From Chloroflexota bacterium (GTDB lineage: Bacteria; Chloroflexota; Anaerolineae; Anaerolineales; Anaerolineaceae), in the NCBI GenBank assembly GCA_021796375.1, contig JAJYJF010000173.1:1-5624 (forward strand): a stretch of 5,624 nt of DNA, written 5' to 3'. The notes beneath the pieces were generated by a model. That model saw only the letters and a program-made list of their open reading frames with translations. It had not been told where the DNA came from and did not search any database. The position numbers and the translations under genes are program-made. Shown piece after piece: positions 1 through 4,022 of the stretch (its first letter is position 1; each line of letters starts with the position of its first letter).

Positions 1-1
1 G

Positions 2-817
2 GTGGGCGAGGTGGCCACCTACACCTCGACGGTCGCGACCTACACCCCGGGGGCGCAGATGGACCTGGCTTTCGACTTCGACCTGGCGGATGCTACCGTG
101 AAAAGCGCCCGGCTGGGGCGGGCCGAGGACGTGATGGATCTCCTCAAGCGCGATACCGGCTGGTTCCCATCCGGGCAGTACGCCAGCTTCCTCACCAACC
201 ACGACCAGGACCGCTTCCTGTCGCTGGCCCGAAACGACCCGCAGAAGGGAAAGGTCGCGGCGGCGCTGCTGCTCACCAACCCGGGCGTCCCGTTTATCTA
301 TTACGGTGAGGAGATCGGCATGCTGGGGATGAAGCCCGACGAGAGCATCCGCTCGCCGATGGAGTGGAGCGGCGGCCCCAACGCCGGCTTCACCACCGGC
401 ACGCCTTGGGAGGCGGTCAACCCGGACTACCCGACCAAAAACGTGGCTGCCGAATCAGCCGACCCGGGCTCGCTGCTTTCCTACTACCGCGAGCTGATCC
501 GCATCCGCGGCGAGCACGAAGCTCTGCGCGAGGGCAGCTGGATCGGGCTGGCGGCCAGCAGCCCGGCGGTCGCCGCCTACCTGCGCGCGGCGCCGGCAGA
601 GACGGCGCTCGTCATCTGCAACCTGGGGAAGGACCCGGTCTCGGGCCTGAGCCTGTCGCTCGCGAAAAGCGGGCTGTCCGGAAGGCACGCGCTCCTGCCG
701 ATCCTGGGCGCGGAGAAGCTGCCAGAGCTGGAGTTCAACCCTTCGGGCGGGTTCGCTGGCTACCAGCCGGTCCCGGAGCTCCCGGCGTACACGACGCTGA
801 TCTACCAGCTGCAATAA
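2..817 (+). CDS. GH13 alpha-amylase-family glycoside hydrolase, C-terminal part (5' end outside window)
   Basis: This is the C-terminal part (271 codons) of a retaining alpha-glucan hydrolase or transglucosidase of family GH13. The frame enters from the left edge, so the GTG at position 2 is an internal valine codon and not a start. Numbering from that codon, GEV at 2-4 fits conserved region III, with E3 as the general acid/base. FLTNHDQDR at 63-71 is region IV, with D68 as the transition-state stabiliser. The stretch LLLTNPGVPFIYYGEEIGM at 90-108 and RSPMEWS at 117-123 are typical of the end of the (beta/alpha)8 barrel. Residues from about 185 onward form the C-terminal beta domain. The catalytic nucleophile (region II) lies upstream of the window. 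The usual GEVW is GEVA here. Exact specificity (amylase, oligo-1,6-glucosidase, trehalose-type enzyme) cannot be decided. The gene converges on rplT. Confidence 0.93.
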   Translation: MGEVATYTSTVATYTPGAQMDLAFDFDLADATVKSARLGRAEDVMDLLKRDTGWFPSGQYASFLTNHDQDRFLSLARNDPQKGKVAAALLLTNPGVPFIYYGEEIGMLGMKPDESIRSPMEWSGGPNAGFTTGTPWEAVNPDYPTKNVAAESADPGSLLSYYRELIRIRGEHEALREGSWIGLAASSPAVAAYLRAAPAETALVICNLGKDPVSGLSLSLAKSGLSGRHALLPILGAEKLPELEFNPSGGFAGYQPVPELPAYTTLIYQLQ

Positions 818-848
818 GCTTTCGCATCGCGTCCTCCCGCGGACTCGA

Positions 849-866
849 CCGGCAAAGACAGGCCGG
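849..866. other. Small hairpin downstream of the GH13 gene
   Basis: CCGGC (849-853) and GCCGG (862-866) form a 5-bp stem with an 8-nt loop, 32 nt after the GH13 stop codon. No T-tract follows on either strand, so it is not a convincing terminator by itself. It may only help protect the 3' end of the GH13 mRNA. Confidence 0.25.
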
Positions 867-887
867 ATAGAACTGTCCCGAAAAATA

Positions 888-919
888 AAGCGGGCTGGGG
901 AGACTATCCCAGCCCGCTT
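888..919 (-). terminator. Intrinsic terminator of the infC-rpmI-rplT operon, probably bidirectional
   Basis: The arms AAGCGGGCTGGG (888-899) and CCCAGCCCGCTT (908-919) are a perfect 12-bp inverted repeat around an 8-nt loop. Read on the minus strand, it starts 20 nt after the rplT stop codon and is followed by TTATTTTT (887-880 region, with the arm's own T residues extending the tract), the classical form of a Rho-independent terminator. On the plus strand it is followed by the weaker GAATTCTTTT, so it may also stop the convergent GH13 transcript. Confidence 0.9.
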
Positions 920-938
920 GAATTCTTTTCAGAGGGGG

Positions 939-1289
939 TTATGCTGTTTTTGCGCTTTCAACCACCGCGGCGAACGCCTGCGGATCGCGTACCGCCAGAT
1001 CAGCCAGCATCTTGCGGTTGAGCGTGATGCCAGCGGACTTGAGGCCGTGGACCAGGCGGCTGTAGCTGTACCCGTTTATATGCGCAGCCGCGTTGATGCG
1101 CACGATCCACAGCTTGCGCAGGTCGCGCTTGCGGGTGCGGCGGTCGCGGTAGGCGTACCACAGGCTTTTGAGCATGGCTTCGTTGGCGCGCCGGAAGAGC
1201 AAATGCCGCGAGCCATAATAGCCCTTGGCCATCTTCAATATTTTCTTGTGGCGCAGATGGCCGTGCGGGCCACCCTTTACACGTGTCAT
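939..1289 (-). CDS. rplT: 50S ribosomal protein L20
   Basis: L20 binds 23S rRNA early in assembly of the large ribosomal subunit and, in well-studied bacteria, represses its own operon. The 116-residue product is full length for the family. It shows the basic N-terminal tail with [12 protein letters not shown] (13-24), the signature [20 protein letters not shown] (50-69), the [19 protein letters not shown] segment (75-93) and [12 protein letters not shown] (95-106). The ATG at 1289 is preceded by AAAGGAG (1302-1296) with a 6-nt spacer, which fixes the start. It is the last gene of the operon, 82 nt after rpmI, and ends just before a strong terminator. No anomalies were seen. Confidence 0.98.
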   Translation of the reverse strand: MTRVKGGPHGHLRHKKILKMAKGYYGSRHLLFRRANEAMLKSLWYAYRDRRTRKRDLRKLWIVRINAAAHINGYSYSRLVHGLKSAGITLNRKMLADLAVRDPQAFAAVVESAKTA

Positions 1290-1329
1290 TTTCTACTCCT
1301 TTGCGAACCCTTGGGCGTCGGGCTGATTC

Positions 1330-1349
1330 CCGTTGCAAACACCCAACGG
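1330..1349 (-). promoter_or_regulatory. Hairpin in the rpmI-rplT gap
   Basis: CCGTTG (1330-1335) and CAACGG (1344-1349) give a 6-bp stem with an 8-nt loop in the 82-nt gap between rpmI and rplT. TTGGG at 1311-1315 can pair with CCCAA at 1342-1346 as a competing structure closer to the rplT ribosome binding site. Two mutually exclusive pairings ahead of a ribosomal protein gene could couple or tune rplT translation, but no such function is demonstrated. Confidence 0.3.
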
Positions 1350-1371
1350 CCGCACAAATCGATGGATGCGG

Positions 1372-1611
1372 CTAGTCCTTGGTTTTGGACATGTACGGCG
1401 CCAGGCGCTTGACCGACGTGATGATCTTGTCGCCTTCGACGGTGATCATCTCCGGCAGCAGCACCTTGGTGCGCTTCGAGGTGCGGCGGCGCAGGTGGCT
1501 CTTGCCACCCTTGGTGCGGACCAGCACCCCGGACCCGGTCAGGCGGAACCGCTTCGAGGTTGCCTTGTGGGTCTTCAATTTCAGCTTTCCGGCTTTGAGC
1601 TTGCGGGGCAC
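1372..1611 (-). CDS. rpmI: 50S ribosomal protein L35 (GTG start)
   Basis: L35 is a small basic protein of the large ribosomal subunit, always near L20. The product is 79 residues, longer than the common 64-66. KTHKATSKRFRLTGSG (13-28), GKSHLRRRTSKR (36-47) and the terminal VKRLAPY (67-73) identify the family. The start is the GTG at 1611, 7 nt after AGGAG (1623-1619). That gives an N-terminus MPRKLKAG, about nine residues longer than the usual MPKMKTHK. An ATG at 1616 sits only 2 nt from the Shine-Dalgarno and is out of frame. A TTG at residue 12 would give a family-typical N-terminus but has only a weak purine-rich sequence ahead of it. The gene lies 105 nt after infC and 82 nt before rplT. 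Confidence 0.96.
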   Translation of the reverse strand: MPRKLKAGKLKLKTHKATSKRFRLTGSGVLVRTKGGKSHLRRRTSKRTKVLLPEMITVEGDKIITSVKRLAPYMSKTKD

Positions 1612-1618
1612 AGCATTA

Positions 1619-1623
1619 CTCCT
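1619..1623 (-). promoter_or_regulatory. rpmI ribosome binding site deciding the GTG start
   Basis: AGGAG, within GAGAGGAG, lies 7 nt before the GTG at 1611 but only 2 nt before an out-of-frame ATG at 1616. Normal spacing favours the GTG. The alternative ATG would open an 11-codon frame ending at a TGA at 1583-1581. Confidence 0.8.
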
Positions 1624-1668
1624 CTCTACTAAATTCTGCGCATCGCCCTGAGACAGGCAGCAAAATCT

Positions 1669-1682
1669 CCCGCTCCGGCGGG
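1669..1682 (-). promoter_or_regulatory. Hairpin in the infC-rpmI gap
   Basis: On the minus strand, CCCGC-CGGA-GCGGG is a 5-bp GC stem with a tetraloop followed by AGATTTTG, a weak terminator-like tail. An outer pairing CCCTG/CAGGG (1646-1650 with 1685-1689) can enclose it, and CCTG-AGA-CAGG (1647-1657) is an alternative small hairpin. The structured 105-nt gap sits where E. coli L20 binds mRNA to control rpmI. A similar role here is inference only. Confidence 0.35.
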
Positions 1683-1716
1683 CACAGGGACCTCCATTTT
1701 CAGTTGGAGAGAACCC

Positions 1717-2271
1717 TTATTCAGCGGATTCGGCGGCGGCCGCGACCTTCTTCTTGATCGCTTTGCTGGGCGCCAGCACCATCAGCATCGTCCGCCCTTC
1801 CATCATGGGAGCCTGCTCGATGGTGGCGAAATCCGCCAGGTCAGCCGCAATTTCCCTCAGGTCTTCAAGCGCCAGCTCTGGGTAGGTGATCTCGCGCCCG
1901 CGGAAGCGGATGGTCACCCGGACCTTCATCCCCTCCGCCAGCCAGCGCCGGGCGTCATCGACCTTAAATGAGCGGTGATGCTCGTTCGTCTTGGGCCGCA
2001 GCCGGATTTCTTTGACCTCGATTTTGGTCTGAGCCTTGCGGGCCTCGCGTTCCTTCTTGGTCCGCTCGTACAGGAATTTCCCAAAATCCATGATCCGGCA
2101 AACCGGAGGGGTGGCTCCAGGCGCTACCTCGACGAGATCCAGCTCGGCTTCGCGGGCCATTCTCATTGCCTGATCAATGGGAACAACCCCCACGTTTTCG
2201 CCTTTTGCGCCGATCAAGCGAACCTCTGGGACACGGATGGTTTCATTTACCCGGTAACTCGTTGCGCTGAT
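1717..2271 (-). CDS. infC: Translation initiation factor IF-3 (AUC start codon)
   Basis: IF-3 binds the 30S subunit, prevents premature 50S joining and rejects non-canonical start codons. With the start at ATC 2271 the product is 184 residues, normal for the family. The N domain begins YRVNETIRVPEVRLIG (6-21), the region leading into the linker carries VCRIMDFGKF (57-66), and the C domain has KEIRLRP (87-93), TIRFRGREI (120-128) and RTMLMVLAPSK (160-170). The start is placed at ATC because the frame is closed by a TGA at 2295-2293, no ATG or GTG occurs in the N-terminal codons, and AGGAG (2282-2278) lies exactly 6 nt before ATC. A TTG at 2217 would delete the conserved first beta strand. Rare AUU/AUC/AUA starts are the known device by which IF-3 limits its own synthesis. 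It is the first gene of the operon. Confidence 0.97.
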   Translation of the reverse strand: MSATSYRVNETIRVPEVRLIGAKGENVGVVPIDQAMRMAREAELDLVEVAPGATPPVCRIMDFGKFLYERTKKEREARKAQTKIEVKEIRLRPKTNEHHRSFKVDDARRWLAEGMKVRVTIRFRGREITYPELALEDLREIAADLADFATIEQAPMMEGRTMLMVLAPSKAIKKKVAAAAESAE

Positions 2272-2277
2272 AGGTTT

Positions 2278-2282
2278 CTCCT
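2278..2282 (-). promoter_or_regulatory. infC ribosome binding site placing the AUC start
   Basis: AGGAG within GAAGGAG is followed by a 6-nt spacer (AAACCT) and ATCAGC. The spacing is optimal for ATC at 2271-2269, and no standard start codon lies nearby. The site begins only 4 nt after the T6 run of the leader hairpin. Confidence 0.85.
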
Positions 2283-2286
2283 TCTC

Positions 2287-2332
2287 AAAAAATCAAAAAC
2301 GCTGCAGACGCTTGATAGCCAAGGCATCCGCA
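2287..2332 (-). terminator. Terminator-like hairpin in the infC leader (candidate attenuator)
   Basis: On the minus strand the arms TGCGGATGC (2332-2324) and GCGTCTGCA (2311-2303) pair over 9 positions, seven Watson-Crick and two G-U. A bulged C and UUG/CAA extend the stem, leaving a GCUAU loop. After GCG comes T5-GA-T6 (2299-2287). It lies after the HNH gene (stop at 2397-2395) and ends 15 nt before the infC AUC. It could end the upstream unit. Because no promoter fits between it and infC, infC transcripts must read through it, which makes it a candidate attenuator. Confidence 0.6.
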
Positions 2333-2359
2333 CAGGTGGCATGGATGATACCACAGGTG
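2331..2359. repeat. Direct repeat CACAGGTG x2 around the putative infC promoter
   Basis: CACAGGTG occurs at 2331-2338 and 2352-2359, exactly 21 bp apart (two helical turns). The copies flank and partly overlap the candidate infC -10 element. This could be a pair of operator sites on one face of the DNA, or chance. Confidence 0.4.
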
Positions 2360-2373
2360 CAGGGAATCGGGAA
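2345..2373 (-). promoter_or_regulatory. Candidate infC promoter (extended -10)
   Basis: On the minus strand, TGG-TATCAT (2353-2345) is an extended -10 element with five of six hexamer matches. The -35 position at 17-bp spacing holds only TTCCCG (2373-2368), a poor match, which an extended -10 can tolerate. The predicted start is near 2338, giving a leader of about 65 nt before the infC AUC. Confidence 0.4.
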
Positions 2374-2394
2374 TGGTGAACCGAGGACGAATCT

Positions 2395-2985
2395 CTACTT
2401 TGGCATGCCGTTGTAGACCGCCAGCCAGTCCGTGGCGATCTCTTTTTGAGCGTCCGCCAGGCTGATTGCCCCGGAACATACTTGGTCGTGCAGGTAGTTC
2501 TCCAGCGAGTCTTTTTGGTGAAAACCGGGCGTGGGGGAAGCCGCCTGAGGCCACAGGTTGGAGATGTCGTTCGAGCCGCCCAGCTCCAGGCTGACCAGGT
2601 GATCGACCTCATACTGGCCGGAGCCGTGGCTGGTGATCCCGTATTCGGCGTAGACCTGGTTCTTCTCGCTTTCCGGCACGTTCCGGACCGAGCTGGAATA
2701 GCCCGATTTGCAGATCTGAGCCGTGGTCACGTTCGGGAAGATGTCTCCGGGAGTGCAGGCTTTATCCTGCAGGCCGCCGTTGACCTTACACCCGGAGGTC
2801 TTGCTCTGGTGCCCCCACTGCGGCGCAGCCCCATTCGCACCTGCCGTTGCCGGCGGGTTGACCGCGGATGGCGGGGTCGGGGTGGTGGAAGAGGTGGCGC
2901 CTGGGCTGCGGAAGAAGAAGTAAGCGATGACGGCCAGGATGAACAGCAAAATGGTGGTAAGCGGGGTGTTCCTCTTTCTGCGCAT
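2395..2985 (-). CDS. Membrane-anchored HNH-type nuclease-like protein
   Basis: The 196-residue product has a positive N-terminus (MRRKRN), one hydrophobic segment at about 9-25 and a Pro/Thr/Ser/Ala-rich linker at 28-56, so the rest probably lies outside the membrane. There is no lipobox. The C-terminal domain carries YEVDHLVSLELGGSNDISN (125-143), NLWP and H156QKD. D128/H129, N143 and H156 fit the His-Asn-His metal finger of HNH nucleases. Four cysteines (66, 77, 92, 170) could form disulfides outside the cell. The family is known mainly as conserved hypothetical HNH-signature proteins. The ATG at 2985 is the first possible start (TGA at 2994-2992), with GAGGAG unusually close (2 nt). It follows the DUF1963 gene by 12 nt, so the two are co-transcribed. 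Nuclease activity is inferred, not shown. Confidence 0.82.
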   Translation of the reverse strand: MRRKRNTPLTTILLFILAVIAYFFFRSPGATSSTTPTPPSAVNPPATAGANGAAPQWGHQSKTSGCKVNGGLQDKACTPGDIFPNVTTAQICKSGYSSSVRNVPESEKNQVYAEYGITSHGSGQYEVDHLVSLELGGSNDISNLWPQAASPTPGFHQKDSLENYLHDQVCSGAISLADAQKEIATDWLAVYNGMPK

Positions 2986-2997
2986 GTCTCCTCAGCT

Positions 2998-3909
2998 TTA
3001 ATCGGATTGCATTACCAGCCAGGTGTTCTCAAACTGTAATTCCTTCAGGGGCGCACTTTCGATCCAATAGAAAATGCGCCCGGCGGAACCCCAGCGCATC
3101 CCGCTGGCCGGATCCGAATCAATCTGGAGCAGCAGCCGCCAATCTCCCCGGGTTTGAACCGCCTGCGCCGCGGCCGGATCGTCCTGGCTGGTGAAGCCCT
3201 GCGAAACCAGCGCGCTTTGCAGCTGCATGTCGTCCTGAATCTCGTCGGGGTACCCGAAGATGCGGTGGTGCGGGACGCTCCGCTGCTGGGGGGTGAAGCG
3301 GTTGAACAGCCAGTCTTCGTAGCGGTGGATCGTATCGGGCGGCCAGGCGGTCCCCTGGGCTGCGTTCCCCGGCGCGAGGGGTACCGTCATCTCCCGGTCG
3401 AAGGTCAGCGCTGCCGGCTTGAAGCGGGCGCCCTCCGGCAGCCCATCCGGAAATTGTCCGGGCTGCAGCCGGGCCAGGTTTCCGTTATAAAAGGTGACCT
3501 GCCAGCCGCCCCGGTCCGAGGGGTCCGCGCCGTAGACCTCCTGGCGAGCATCGTAGAAGAACCACAGAACCCCGGCGGCCGGGAGCACGTGTTCCAGGTC
3601 CAGGTAGGCGAACTCGGCCAGGTTGAGCTGGCAGACGAACGACATGGGCACGCCCTTCCAGACCGGCCAGGGCATTTCGGGCGGCAGGTCAGGCAGGCCG
3701 CCCAGGCGGCAGGTCCCGATCGGCAGCGCGCTCACCGTCGGCGGCTGGTCGATCAGGCGGATGGAGGGCTGCGCCGCGCGGGCCACCTCATCCGCGACCG
3801 CTCGCAGCCCCACCCCTTCCAGCGCCGAGAAAATCCCGGCTTGTTCGGGGGTGAGCGGCGGTTTTTCCGGCTCTGGCTGGCTGAAGAGCTTCCCAAAGAG
3901 TCTGTTCAT
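2998..3909 (-). CDS. DUF1963 (YwqG-like) protein, probably translated from a leaderless mRNA
   Basis: The 303-residue product is a soluble protein of the DUF1963/YwqG family, whose biochemical role is not established. Family features are CRLGGLPDLPPEMPWP (67-82), PMSFVCQLNL (88-97), HRIFGYPDEIQDDM (215-228), DWRLLLQIDSD (256-266) and GRIFYWI (277-283). No signal peptide or membrane segment is present. The ATG at 3909 is the first in frame after a TGA at 3927-3925, and the next Met is at residue 79. No Shine-Dalgarno precedes it. Instead a perfect TATAAT ends 6 nt upstream, so transcription should start at or next to the A of ATG. It is first in a two-gene unit with the HNH-like protein and is divergent from the P-loop gene. 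DUF1963 genes occur in varied contexts, including next to the LXG toxin locus in Bacillus subtilis. Confidence 0.9.
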   Translation of the reverse strand: MNRLFGKLFSQPEPEKPPLTPEQAGIFSALEGVGLRAVADEVARAAQPSIRLIDQPPTVSALPIGTCRLGGLPDLPPEMPWPVWKGVPMSFVCQLNLAEFAYLDLEHVLPAAGVLWFFYDARQEVYGADPSDRGGWQVTFYNGNLARLQPGQFPDGLPEGARFKPAALTFDREMTVPLAPGNAAQGTAWPPDTIHRYEDWLFNRFTPQQRSVPHHRIFGYPDEIQDDMQLQSALVSQGFTSQDDPAAAQAVQTRGDWRLLLQIDSDPASGMRWGSAGRIFYWIESAPLKELQFENTWLVMQSD

Positions 3910-3915
3910 AACCAG

Positions 3916-3945
3916 ATTATACAGTCACTGAATCCATTTTGTAAC
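3916..3945 (-). promoter_or_regulatory. Promoter of the DUF1963-HNH unit, leaderless arrangement
   Basis: TATAAT (3921-3916) is a consensus -10, and GTTACA (3945-3940) at 18-bp spacing matches four of six -35 positions. The -10 occupies -12 to -7 relative to the A of the ATG, so the expected transcription start coincides with the start codon. The -35 overlaps the left arm of the outer inverted repeat. Confidence 0.72.
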
Positions 3946-3999
3946 CAATTTTTACGAGAGTCTGCGGTTTAAAACCGCGAAAAGAAGAGTAAAATTGGT
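3944..3999. repeat. Concentric nested inverted repeats in the divergent control region
   Basis: The outer arms ACCAATTTT (3944-3952) and AAAATTGGT (3991-3999) are a perfect 9-bp inverted repeat, extended by TTAC/GTA with a one-base shift. Inside lies GCGGTTT-A-AAACCGC (3964-3978). The two dyads share one centre (3971 and 3971.5). The element overlaps the candidate promoters of both divergent genes, which suggests a shared operator. In RNA it would fold into a long hairpin with an internal loop. Confidence 0.65.
3968..3995 (+). promoter_or_regulatory. Candidate promoter of the P-loop gene
   Basis: TAAAAT (3990-3995) matches five of six -10 positions, and TTTAAA (3968-3973) at a 16-bp spacing matches four of six -35 positions. 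The predicted start near 4002 gives a leader of about 20 nt that includes AGGAG at 4010-4014, 8 nt before the ATG. The -35 lies at the centre of the nested dyad and the -10 in its right arm. Confidence 0.4.
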
Positions 4000-4022
4000 A
4001 AATTTTATCAGGAGTCTCGGGT

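Noticed and set aside
918..1412. A plus-strand frame opposite rplT and the end of rpmI
   Set aside because: It is antisense to two unmistakable ribosomal protein genes and has no supporting start signal.
1717..2217. infC starting at the TTG at 2217
   Set aside because: This would remove the conserved YRVNETIRVPEVR segment of IF-3 and has no Shine-Dalgarno at a proper distance. The AUC at 2271 fits better.
2287..2332. The infC leader hairpin as a plain terminator of the HNH gene only
   Set aside because: It may serve that purpose too, but no promoter can fit between its T-tract and the infC start, so a purely terminating role would leave infC untranscribed.
2446..3039. A 197-codon plus-strand frame opposite the HNH-like gene
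   Set aside because: It shows no recognisable domain and ends in a Gly/Arg low-complexity run. The opposite strand has an anchor segment, a linker and an HNH signature.
3154..3972. A 272-codon plus-strand frame opposite the DUF1963 gene
   Set aside because: The translation is Arg/Gly/Gln-rich without motifs, and the minus strand encodes clear DUF1963 signatures. The frame also crosses the divergent promoter region.
3964..3978. The GCGGTTTAAAACCGC palindrome as an intrinsic terminator
   Set aside because: Neither strand has a T-tract directly after it, and both flanking genes point away from it. An operator or RNA structure is more likely.
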